Source of the DNA: Alphaproteobacteria bacterium
GTDB taxonomy: Bacteria > Pseudomonadota > Alphaproteobacteria > RF32 > CAG-239
Length of the DNA: 12,954 bases
Assembly (NCBI GenBank): GCA_017557925.1
Contig: JAFYWO010000024.1
Location: 1-12,954 of the forward strand
Reading direction: 5' to 3'
A program made the translations under genes and the position numbers. The notes below the pieces were generated by a model that was not told the DNA's origin, did not search any database, and was given only the letters and a program-made list of their open reading frames with translations. Below, one piece after another: positions 6,247-12,954 of the stretch. Position 1 is the first letter of the stretch. Each line of letters opens with the position of its first letter.

Positions 6247-7277
6247 TCTGTTTCCTTTCTTAAGTTTCTTAATATTTCTGCTCTTTTTCTTCTTATATTA
6301 ACAGGAACTTGAGGCATTTTGGAAGCAGGTGTTCCCGGTCGCTCCGAGTAAGGAAAAACGTGAAGTTTTGTTATATCTGCTTCTTCAACCAACTTTAATG
6401 TATTATTAAAATTATCTTCCGTTTCTGTTGGAAAACCACAGATAAAGTCTGCGCCAAAAGTTGCTTCAATTCTGGCCAAACGCAGTTTTTTAGTTAGGCT
6501 AATAACATCCTCTCTTTGATGACGTCTGCCCATTCTTTTTAAGATTAAATTATCTCCTGATTGTATGGAAAAATGAAAATGCGGGCAAATATTAGGGTAT
6601 TTTTTTACAAGTTCTATAAAATCATCATCTATTGCCGCCGGATCCAAAGAACCGAATTGTAGTGACGGCAATTCCGGAAAAGATGTTAATATATCTTGCA
6701 CCAAACCACTAAAACTCGGTTTGTAAGAACAAGCGTCTATTCCTGTTAAACATATTTCTTTGAAGCCCTGCTCCAACAATAACTTAATTTGTTCTATAAT
6801 TTTTTCTTTTTTTACTGAACGATTTGCGCCTCTAGCATAAGGAATTATACAATATGTACATCTGTGATCGCAACCTTGTTGAATTTCCACAAAAGCTCGC
6901 TCTCTACCCTCAAATCCCGTTATCATATAGGCATCATAACCTGAAAAAGAAAAAATGTCTCCAACAATGGTTTTATCCTTAGATATAAGATATTTTTCAA
7001 TATCTGTTTTTTCCATATTGCCTAAAACTAAGTCCACTTCTTCCATTTGACTAAATCTGTTTGTGCTTACTTGTGCAGCACAACCTGTTACAACTATTTT
7101 AGCATTAGGATTTTCTTTTTTTAATTTACGAATAGTCTGACAACATTGACGCTCTGCTTCTTTAGTCACGGCACAAGTATTGACAACTATAAGGTTATCA
7201 TAAGATTTTAATTTTTCTTTGAAGATTTCCGCTTCATAACTATTTATACGACAACCAAACGAAACAACTTTTACCAT
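6243..7277 (-). CDS. mtaB: tRNA (t6A37) methylthiotransferase MtaB-like, radical SAM
   Basis: Predicted enzyme that adds a methylthio group to t6A at position 37 of tRNAs reading ANN codons. The N-terminal UPF0004 domain carries cysteines C9, C35 and C66 for one 4Fe-4S cluster. The radical SAM motif CDHRCTYC gives C136, C140 and C143 for the second. IIPYARG and FGADFICGFPTET support the methylthiotransferase fold. GCRINSYEAE rather than GCQMN at the first cysteine favours MtaB over MiaB. At 344 residues it is shorter than the roughly 400-450 usual, ending soon after PGTPASKM, so the C-terminal TRAM domain that binds tRNA appears to be missing. AAGGAAGT precedes the ATG. It overlaps ftsY by four bases, a gene pair I associate with alphaproteobacteria. 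The 64-bp gap upstream shows no convincing promoter. Confidence 0.92.
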   Translation of the reverse strand: MVKVVSFGCRINSYEAEIFKEKLKSYDNLIVVNTCAVTKEAERQCCQTIRKLKKENPNAKIVVTGCAAQVSTNRFSQMEEVDLVLGNMEKTDIEKYLISKDKTIVGDIFSFSGYDAYMITGFEGRERAFVEIQQGCDHRCTYCIIPYARGANRSVKKEKIIEQIKLLLEQGFKEICLTGIDACSYKPSFSGLVQDILTSFPELPSLQFGSLDPAAIDDDFIELVKKYPNICPHFHFSIQSGDNLILKRMGRRHQREDVISLTKKLRLARIEATFGADFICGFPTETEDNFNNTLKLVEEADITKLHVFPYSERPGTPASKMPQVPVNIRRKRAEILRNLRKETE

Positions 7278-7288
7278 TTTACTTCCTT

Positions 7289-7329
7289 AATATTATTATT
7301 TTTTTAGTAGTAACTGATAAAATAATATT
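7289..7329. repeat. AT-only inverted repeat in the mtaB leader
   Basis: AATATTATT (7289-7297) and AATAATATT (7321-7329) are exact inverted copies 23 bases apart, in the gap between the GT8 gene and mtaB. With no GC pairs and a large loop it is unlikely to terminate transcription; it could be a binding site or chance in AT-rich DNA. Confidence 0.3.
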
Positions 7330-7341
7330 GTGCAAGTCATT

Positions 7342-8268
7342 TTAGAAATTTATATTATAATTTGCAGTTAATTCATTATAATATTCATACCATAGCGGTT
7401 TCAGATATGTATGAGTATACCACTCTGTCCAAGGCTTATGACCGGCAAAATGCAAAATCGTTGCATTATCATAATTTTCTTTAGCGGTATTATAAACCTT
7501 TTCTCCATAAAATTCACTCAAAAATTCTGCATCTTTTTCTTCAAAAAAGGTGCTGTTTAGATTGTAATTATAAGACAAAGATTTTACTTTATCTTTCACA
7601 ACAACATTAAATACATCTTGATCTCCAAACACTTCTGAATGAGAATGAAAATAGTCTATCGCTTGAGAAACTATATCATCTTGTCTTATTTTATTTAAAT
7701 TCAGCAACATAACACCTGTATTAAAATAAAATCCTCTCCATTCAAGTTCAACTTCTGTAATATGATACGGAAATTGATACATTAAACCATCTTTAGTAGC
7801 TGCCAGATATACTGATGACACATCTTCATTGTATAATCTTGTTAAGTCCTTTTGTATTAGTGTATCACCATCAATATATAAAATTTTATCAATATCTTCC
7901 AAATGACTACTTATAAATATTTTTTGCATAGCCATTTTATATGATTTAAAGCGACCTAAATTTGTATAATTTAAATCTTTTTCTTTAATGTCTTTTACTG
8001 TTATTGTTACATCTTCATTTTCCAGTTTTTTTAATTTATTTACATCTTCTTCATCAAAATCTTTTGCTAAAACATAAATTTTATAATGACTTGTTTTTTC
8101 TTTATTTTTTATAAGAGAATACATAGAAGTCATTATGTATGGCAAATATTTTTTATCAGACATATAAGCAATATTTACCACATTAGGCTTTAGTAGCACA
8201 TAGTAAGAAAAAACAATAGCCAATATCCAAATTACAAAAAAACTTATAATTATATTTTTTCTTTTCAT
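7342..8268 (-). CDS. Membrane-anchored GT8 glycosyltransferase, second of a tandem pair
   Basis: Predicted glycosyltransferase of family GT8 (the LgtC, WaaI and glycogenin type), which uses a UDP-sugar and retains the sugar configuration. Residues 1-30 start with basic MKRK and continue as one hydrophobic helix to about 27, so the protein is a signal-anchored membrane protein. The catalytic domain starts with VNIAYMSDKKYLPY at 31-44. It has the metal-binding DGD at 133-135 (YIDGDT), YFNTGVMLLNL (181-191), GDQDVFN (215-221) and the C-terminal HFAGHKPW (273-280), whose histidine is the third metal ligand in LgtC. The acceptor cannot be read from the sequence. It overlaps the previous GT8 gene by four bases (TTATGA), so the two are co-translated. 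Its whole length aligns with that paralogue, marking a tandem duplication with marked divergence. Confidence 0.88.
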   Translation of the reverse strand: MKRKNIIISFFVIWILAIVFSYYVLLKPNVVNIAYMSDKKYLPYIMTSMYSLIKNKEKTSHYKIYVLAKDFDEEDVNKLKKLENEDVTITVKDIKEKDLNYTNLGRFKSYKMAMQKIFISSHLEDIDKILYIDGDTLIQKDLTRLYNEDVSSVYLAATKDGLMYQFPYHITEVELEWRGFYFNTGVMLLNLNKIRQDDIVSQAIDYFHSHSEVFGDQDVFNVVVKDKVKSLSYNYNLNSTFFEEKDAEFLSEFYGEKVYNTAKENYDNATILHFAGHKPWTEWYTHTYLKPLWYEYYNELTANYNINF

Positions 8269-9287
8269 AACGCAAGAACCTCATTATAGTATCTGAACCA
8301 CAATTCTTTCAGATATACGGGCTTATAATTATCTGCCCAAGGTTTATCTCCAGCATAGTGTATTATTGTTGAATTTTCATATATATAAAATGTTTGTAAA
8401 GGTAAGGTTTCTCCGTGATATCGGCTCAAAAAATTTAAGTCATCTTCTTCAAAAAATGTGCTTATACAATTATAACGATACGACATCAATTTTAATTTAT
8501 CACCAAAAACTATATTAAGTGCATCTTGGTCGCCATAAAAATCTTTGTTTGTATTAACATACTCAATAAGTTTTTCTACTATTTTATCTTTTCTTTGTAA
8601 ATCTAGATTATAAAGCATTACTCCACTATTAAAATAGTATCCTCTTTTATCCAAACCAATCTCTTTCATCTCTTCTAGGAAACGATAATAGATTCCGTCT
8701 TTTGCAACAGAGGCATATACATCATCTATATTTATATCATAAAGCGAGCTTAAATCTTTAAGAACTATTGTATCTCCGTCCATATATATTACTTTATTCA
8801 GATCTTTTAGTACATCGGGCAGAAAAATTTTATGCATACCAACTTTATAACGAATAAATCTTTCCATATTCTTAAACGGAAGATTTGGTTCTTCTTTGGG
8901 TATTAGGGTAATATTTACGGTATCTTTTGCTAAATCTTTTAACTTTAATAAAAATTCTGCATCTTCTTTTGTTATATTTTCGGTTATGATATAGAAGTTA
9001 TAAGTAGAACTTTGGCATTTATTTTTTATAGCGGAATACATTGAAGTTGCTGTAGGAATTATGTATTTTGAATCTGTTATTAAAGTTATATTTACTTCTT
9101 TTTTTTCTAAAGAGCACTGATTTTTTTGTATACGGATAAAAGAAGGTATAATATCTTTTTTTTCTATTTTTTGTTCAACCCAACCATTATCTTCCGGATG
9201 TAACTTATATAAAATAAAAAAAGCAACAATGCTTAAAATAGCAGTTAACAAAAATGCACAGATTATATAAAAATTTTTTTTGGACAT
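8265..9287 (-). CDS. Membrane-anchored GT8 glycosyltransferase, first of a tandem pair
   Basis: GT8-family glycosyltransferase of 340 residues. MSKKNF is followed by one hydrophobic helix (about 7-27), then a roughly 35-residue spacer not present in the paralogue, and the catalytic domain from VNITLITDSKYIIP (65-78). The DxD motif is MDGDT (169-173). YYFNSGVMLYNLDL (217-230), GDQDALNIV (252-260) and HYAGDKPW (310-317) match the LgtC-type active site. By the positive-inside rule the basic N-terminus stays in the cytoplasm and the catalytic domain faces the periplasm, which is unexpected for a UDP-sugar enzyme. A strong AGGAGGT ribosome binding site and a good promoter precede it, making it the first gene of the minus-strand block. 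The likely role is surface glycan or LPS modification; donor and acceptor are unknown. Confidence 0.88.
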   Translation of the reverse strand: MSKKNFYIICAFLLTAILSIVAFFILYKLHPEDNGWVEQKIEKKDIIPSFIRIQKNQCSLEKKEVNITLITDSKYIIPTATSMYSAIKNKCQSSTYNFYIITENITKEDAEFLLKLKDLAKDTVNITLIPKEEPNLPFKNMERFIRYKVGMHKIFLPDVLKDLNKVIYMDGDTIVLKDLSSLYDINIDDVYASVAKDGIYYRFLEEMKEIGLDKRGYYFNSGVMLYNLDLQRKDKIVEKLIEYVNTNKDFYGDQDALNIVFGDKLKLMSYRYNCISTFFEEDDLNFLSRYHGETLPLQTFYIYENSTIIHYAGDKPWADNYKPVYLKELWFRYYNEVLAL

Positions 9288-9302
9288 ACTTACCTCCTAT
9301 TT

Positions 9303-9330
9303 CTTATATTAACTAACACAAAATTGTTAA
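9303..9330 (-). promoter_or_regulatory. Promoter of the GT8 gene block
   Basis: On the minus strand TTAACA (complement of 9325-9330, five of six) and TATAAG (complement of 9303-9308, five of six) are 16 bases apart. The start would be near 9296, followed by the AGGAGGT site. A set of long A-tracts on this strand (T-tracts at 9354-9376) lies just upstream, where an UP element would bind the polymerase alpha subunit. Confidence 0.5.
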
Positions 9331-9411
9331 TTATTCGTGGATAAAATATTTTATTTTTTGTTTTTTTTGTTTTTTTAAGTATTTTCTAATTATAGATTTG
9401 GAGTATGTAAT

Positions 9412-9906
9412 ATGAATATAAAATTAGCAAACATCATTGGAACTTATTTTGGTTTGGGTTTATCTAAATATGCACCTGGAACTGTTGGCTCTTTAGGGAG
9501 TTTACCTTTAGCTTATTTAATTATAAGCATTGGCGGTTGGAGTGCTTTGGTTGTTGCCAGCATTATAATTTTTTTCCTCGGCGTAAAAGCGGTTGATGTT
9601 ATTATAAAAGAAACCGGCAATAATGACCCTTCAAAGGTTGTTATTGATGAAACTGTCGGACAATTATTAACTTTTTCATTCATTGCTTATTTGGCTCCTG
9701 ATTTTTTGGTAGGAATATCATCTTTATTTTACTATGTTTTAGGTTTTATATTTTTCAGATTGTTTGACATTATAAAAATGGGACCGGTAAAATATGCTGA
9801 TACAAAAATAAAAAATGCTTACGGTGTGATGCTTGATGATGTCTTTGCAGGACTTTTTGCCGGCATTATATTGGTAGTTTTTTTATTTTTTATGGTAAAT
9901 ATTTAG
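9412..9906 (+). CDS. pgpA: Phosphatidylglycerophosphatase A
   Basis: Inner-membrane phosphatase that converts phosphatidylglycerol phosphate to phosphatidylglycerol, the last step of phosphatidylglycerol synthesis. The product has 164 residues, a normal length, with three or four hydrophobic segments. Conserved family motifs are present: GLGLSKYAPGTVGSL (14-28), NDPSKVVIDETVGQ (71-84, with acidic D72, D79 and E80), FRLFDIIKMGP (115-125) and GVMLDDVFAGL (138-148, with D142 and D143). A GGAG site lies eight bases before the ATG. The gene is divergent from the GT8 block across a 124-bp AT-rich gap and converges on uup. Its TAG stop shares two bases with the uup TAA stop, leaving no room for a terminator between them. 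Confidence 0.95.
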   Translation: MNIKLANIIGTYFGLGLSKYAPGTVGSLGSLPLAYLIISIGGWSALVVASIIIFFLGVKAVDVIIKETGNNDPSKVVIDETVGQLLTFSFIAYLAPDFLVGISSLFYYVLGFIFFRLFDIIKMGPVKYADTKIKNAYGVMLDDVFAGLFAGIILVVFLFFMVNI

Positions 9907-11705
9907 TCGCTGTTTATCCTAATATCTATTTCTAACCATAAAGTTTCTTTATCATCTTTTTCTTGTTTTAAGTCATCTAATTTTTTGGTTAACTCGTAAA
10001 AACGTTTCTCGTTCTTTTTATACAATGAAGCATCTGACAATTCTTCTTCTATTTTTGCTATTTCTTTTTCTATATTAGTTATTTCTTCAGGCAACAGTTC
10101 ATATAAACGTTTATCTTTATAGCTAACCCTGTTTGAAGGCTGTTTTGGTTGCTCTTCCTTAACTATTTTTTTGGGTGCTATATTTTTTATGTTTAAAGAG
10201 TTATTTTTTATATATTTATTATGCAATTCTTCATAATTACCAACGTGCTCTATAACTGTTCCATCACCTTTCATATACAACATTGATGTTGTTATTTTAT
10301 CCAGAAAATCTCTATCGTGACTAATAAGTAAAATAGTTCCTTGATATTCATCAAGCATTTCTTGAAGCAAATCAAGAGTATCCATATCTAAATCATTTGT
10401 AGGCTCATCTAAAACCAAGAAACTAGACTCCCTTGCCAGCAACAGAGCTAACATCAATCTATTTTTCTCCCCTCCTGATAAGCAAGATACTGGACTTTGA
10501 GCTTGTTCAGGTGTAAACAAAAAATCTTTTAAATAAGCAACAACGTGACGATTATGCCCTCGCACATAAATATGATCACCCTTATCACAAAGTGTTCTCC
10601 ACAATGTTTTTTTATCATCCAAAATATCTCTATTTTGGTCAAAATAAGCCATTTCTAAATTTTTTGCCAACCTAACAAAACCATTATCCGGTTCTAAGTG
10701 TTTGATTAACATTTTTATCAACGTTGTCTTACCTGAACCGTTAGGACCTACAATACCAATACGATTACCACGAAGAACTCTTAGCGAAAAATCTTTAACA
10801 ATCTCTCTATCAGAAAAAGTTTTGCAGATGTGTTTTGCTTCTAATACCATCTTAGAGCGAATACCCGCATCCTTTATCTCCATATCAACAGAACCTAACT
10901 TTTTGATAGTTTCTCTGCGTTCTTCTCGTAAAGCATAAAGCCTTCTTAAACGACCTTGATTACGCTTGCGACGAGCAGTAACACCTTTATGCAACCATTC
11001 CGTTTCTTCTTCTATTTTTTTATTTAAGTTTCTTTCTTTTATTATTTCTTCATTTATAATCGCTTCTTGCCATACCTCAAAATGAGAAAAACCTTGGTTA
11101 TTCGTATGAACAACACCTCTGTCTAACCATAACGTTTTGTTTGAAACACTATTTAAGAACGAACGATCGTGACTTATTACTACCAAAGCACCAGAAAATT
11201 TTTTTACTATTTCCTCTAATTTTTCTATCGCAGTTATATCCAAATGATTTGTTGGCTCATCAAGTAATAATATATCAGGATTAGAAATAAGCGCTCTGGC
11301 AAGTGCTGCTTTTTTTAGTTCCCCTCCTGAAGCAGTTTTAGGAGATAATTCTTTTTTTATATCCAACTCATCAATTAAAATATCGGCTCTATATTCTTCT
11401 TCTCTTGTGTTTTCTTCACCCAATCCCGATAATATGGCATCTTTTAGAGTTTCAAAATCCTCAAAAGATGTTTCTTGCTCCATGTAAGAAATTTTCATAC
11501 CTGGTTGAACGAAAACTTCCCCATTATCAGGATGAATAATTCCGGATATTATTTTTAATAATGTTGATTTACCGCATCCGTTACGCCCTACAAGACATAT
11601 TTTATCTCCTTTTAAGATATTAAGACTGACAGATGTAAAAAGAGGTCTAACTCCGAAGGTTAAACTTATATCTCTTAATGTATATATCGGTGCAACTTGA
11701 GCCAT
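9903..11705 (-). CDS. uup: ABC-F family ATPase Uup
   Basis: A soluble protein with two ABC ATPase domains and no membrane part. ABC-F proteins act on ribosomes, and Uup in E. coli affects precise excision of transposons and binds branched DNA. The first ATPase has Walker A GRNGCGKST (40-48), signature SGGE (126-129) and Walker B LLLDEPTNHLD (146-156). The second has GPNGSGKTT (320-328), LSGGEKNR and VLDEPTNDLD. A charged linker (about 230-290, ARRKRNQGRLRRL) separates them. The last 65 or so residues (LPEEITNIEKEIAKIEEEL to the end) form a coiled coil, the C-terminal DNA-binding domain that distinguishes Uup from EttA. At 600 residues it has the expected length. The Shine-Dalgarno is weak (AAGAAA). 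The opening MAQVAPIYTLRDISLTFG matches the usual family start. Confidence 0.93.
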   Translation of the reverse strand: MAQVAPIYTLRDISLTFGVRPLFTSVSLNILKGDKICLVGRNGCGKSTLLKIISGIIHPDNGEVFVQPGMKISYMEQETSFEDFETLKDAILSGLGEENTREEEYRADILIDELDIKKELSPKTASGGELKKAALARALISNPDILLLDEPTNHLDITAIEKLEEIVKKFSGALVVISHDRSFLNSVSNKTLWLDRGVVHTNNQGFSHFEVWQEAIINEEIIKERNLNKKIEEETEWLHKGVTARRKRNQGRLRRLYALREERRETIKKLGSVDMEIKDAGIRSKMVLEAKHICKTFSDREIVKDFSLRVLRGNRIGIVGPNGSGKTTLIKMLIKHLEPDNGFVRLAKNLEMAYFDQNRDILDDKKTLWRTLCDKGDHIYVRGHNRHVVAYLKDFLFTPEQAQSPVSCLSGGEKNRLMLALLLARESSFLVLDEPTNDLDMDTLDLLQEMLDEYQGTILLISHDRDFLDKITTSMLYMKGDGTVIEHVGNYEELHNKYIKNNSLNIKNIAPKKIVKEEQPKQPSNRVSYKDKRLYELLPEEITNIEKEIAKIEEELSDASLYKKNEKRFYELTKKLDDLKQEKDDKETLWLEIDIRINSD

Positions 11706-11748
11706 TTTCTTATAGGATATTTTGAGGGTTTTAATTTACTTTTTATTT

Positions 11749-11776
11749 TTTATACTTTATTTTTTATGGAAAGCAA
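11749..11776 (-). promoter_or_regulatory. Possible promoter of uup
   Basis: On the minus strand TTGCTT (complement of 11771-11776) and TATAAA (complement of 11749-11754, five of six) lie 16 bases apart, giving a leader of about 37 bases. The -35 is poor. The same stretch on the plus strand contains TATACT (11751-11756), a possible -10 for the divergent Sel1 gene. I see no clear plus-strand -35. Confidence 0.3.
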
Positions 11777-11835
11777 TATTTTTTTTGCAGTTGATATTTT
11801 TTACCATACTTTTTCGTATCAGGAGTGTAGTAATA

Positions 11836-12951
11836 ATGAGAAGTAAACTTTTTTTTGCTCTACTTATATTGATTGTTCTTTACTCAAATGCCAGAGCACA
11901 AATTGATTTGGGTGTTGAAGATATTTCAGGTTCTGTTGTTGGCTACCAAGACGGAACACAAGACATTGATAATAAAGAAAACTCTACTATTATAGATAAT
12001 ACTTTAAACCTATTTGGTAAAACAAATGAAGAAAAAGACAAAAAAACTATTACCTTAGATGATATAAAAGCCAAAGCAGATGCAGGTGACGTTCAATCTC
12101 AATTAGATTTAGGATACATGTTTTTATATGGGGAAAACGGAGCTAATGTAGACTATAAACAAGCTATTTACTATTATGAATTGGCAGCTCAAAATAAAAA
12201 TGCCGTCGCTCTTAATAATATGGGAAGTTTATATTTTAACGGTATAGGAACAGAAGTTAATTATCCTAAAGCTATAAAATACTTTGAAGAAGCTGCAAAA
12301 TTCGGTAGTAATGATGCCGCCTTGAATTTAGCCGTTATTTATTTAGGTAATGATAAAAAACACAGAACAACCGAAGAATGGAACAATATACACGACCTTC
12401 TTCATCAAGCACAAAAAACAAATTATCTTGCTAAGTATTTGTATGGCTATGCCTATTACTTAGGATTTTTGGTCGAAAAAGATTATGTAAAAGCATTTAG
12501 TTTAATTAAAGAAGCGGCAGATAATCAATATGATGAAGCACAATATATTTTAGCAGATATGTATATTACAGGAACAGGAACTACAAAAAATTATGCTCAA
12601 GCAGTTAATTACTTAAGGGCTGCCACCCATCAAGGACATATTGGCGCTATGATGAAATTGGCTCAAATTTTAGAAGAAGGTAAAATATATACACAAAATA
12701 TTATGAATGCACATATTTTATATAATATAGCTTCTGTTTCAGGTGCTGAAGGAGCCGCAGAAAAAAGAGATGAAATTGAGAAACTTCTTAAAATTGAAAA
12801 TCTTCTTGCAGCTCAAGCAAGTGCTGAAAACTTTAAACCTGAACCATCCAAAAATACAAATTTCGTAAAACAAACTTTTGGAAACAGTTTAAAAGCATAT
12901 ATTGATACAAATATAGAAAGCGCTAATGGTATTGTTGAAAATTTTAATTAA
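11836..12951 (+). CDS. Secreted Sel1-repeat (TPR-like) protein
   Basis: An exported protein of 371 residues. The signal peptide is MRSK, a hydrophobic core at 5-16, and an ARA cleavage motif at 19-21 before Q22. A disordered acidic stretch follows to about residue 75. Then come about six Sel1-like helical repeats spanning roughly 80-305, with units such as ADAGDVQSQLDLGYMFLYG, AVALNNMGSLYFNGIG and DEAQYILADMYITGTG. The third repeat (160-195) is degenerate. The last 65 residues lack repeats. Sel1 repeats bind proteins; periplasmic members in alphaproteobacteria include regulators such as ExoR, but nothing here identifies a partner. I start at the ATG with AGGAG ten bases upstream (11821-11825). 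An in-frame TTG at 11722 would add 38 very hydrophobic residues from T-rich leader DNA, which is unlikely. The gene ends three bases before the window edge. Confidence 0.88.
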   Translation: MRSKLFFALLILIVLYSNARAQIDLGVEDISGSVVGYQDGTQDIDNKENSTIIDNTLNLFGKTNEEKDKKTITLDDIKAKADAGDVQSQLDLGYMFLYGENGANVDYKQAIYYYELAAQNKNAVALNNMGSLYFNGIGTEVNYPKAIKYFEEAAKFGSNDAALNLAVIYLGNDKKHRTTEEWNNIHDLLHQAQKTNYLAKYLYGYAYYLGFLVEKDYVKAFSLIKEAADNQYDEAQYILADMYITGTGTTKNYAQAVNYLRAATHQGHIGAMMKLAQILEEGKIYTQNIMNAHILYNIASVSGAEGAAEKRDEIEKLLKIENLLAAQASAENFKPEPSKNTNFVKQTFGNSLKAYIDTNIESANGIVENFN

Positions 12952-12954
12952 AAA

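Noticed and set aside
7300-7336. Possible mtaB promoter with TTGCAC
   Set aside because: TTGCAC (complement of 7330-7335) has no acceptable -10 at 16-18 bases; TACTAC matches only three positions.
11722-11835. N-terminal extension of the Sel1 protein from a TTG
   Set aside because: The 38 extra residues are translated T-rich leader; the ATG at 11836 has AGGAG upstream and begins a proper signal peptide.

Overview
The window is AT-rich DNA with standard stop usage (TAA, TAG and TGA all end genes). It carries bacterial housekeeping genes in an order I associate with alphaproteobacteria: the tRNA methylthiotransferase gene mtaB overlapping ftsY, with a Gram-negative-type gene set around it (xseA, uppP, pgpA, uup and a periplasmic Sel1-repeat protein). 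An AT-rich, probably host-associated alphaproteobacterium, such as the uncultured gut Rhodospirillales-like or Rickettsiales-like lineages, fits best. That placement is inferred from gene content only.

Positions 1-2440 are accessory. A terminator at 46-75 is followed by a gene for a secreted acidic protein that is split in two by one extra base in a run of eight A (262-269). After a second terminator comes a Fic-domain gene (1258-2358) with a strong promoter. Copies of a GCGGAGATTA word surround that gene, lying in its promoter spacer, over its ribosome binding site, inside its terminator stem and just beyond. A small minus-strand gene (2440-2859) converges on it across a shared bidirectional terminator; its product has an acyl-carrier-protein-like C-terminal half without the modifiable serine.

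Positions 2934-9287 are all minus-strand. Read in the direction of transcription the order is: two tandem GT8 glycosyltransferases with N-terminal membrane anchors, mtaB, ftsY, xseA, uppP, then a tRNA-Leu(CAG) with its own promoter and terminator. The GT8 pair overlap by 4 bp, as do mtaB/ftsY and ftsY/xseA. The remaining gaps are 64 bp (GT8 to mtaB) and 42 bp (xseA to uppP), with no clear terminator in either, so the six genes may be one transcript. The products serve surface glycan synthesis or modification (GT8, UppP lipid-carrier recycling), membrane protein targeting (FtsY), tRNA modification (MtaB) and DNA repair (XseA).

Positions 9288-12951 hold pgpA (plus strand, divergent from the GT8 genes), uup (minus strand, sharing stop-codon bases with pgpA) and a secreted Sel1-repeat protein (plus strand, divergent from uup). 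No complete insertion sequence, prophage, CRISPR array or rRNA was seen. The points most worth following up are the A8 frameshift, the repeat-bracketed Fic gene, the apparently periplasm-facing GT8 pair and the serine-less ACP-like protein.
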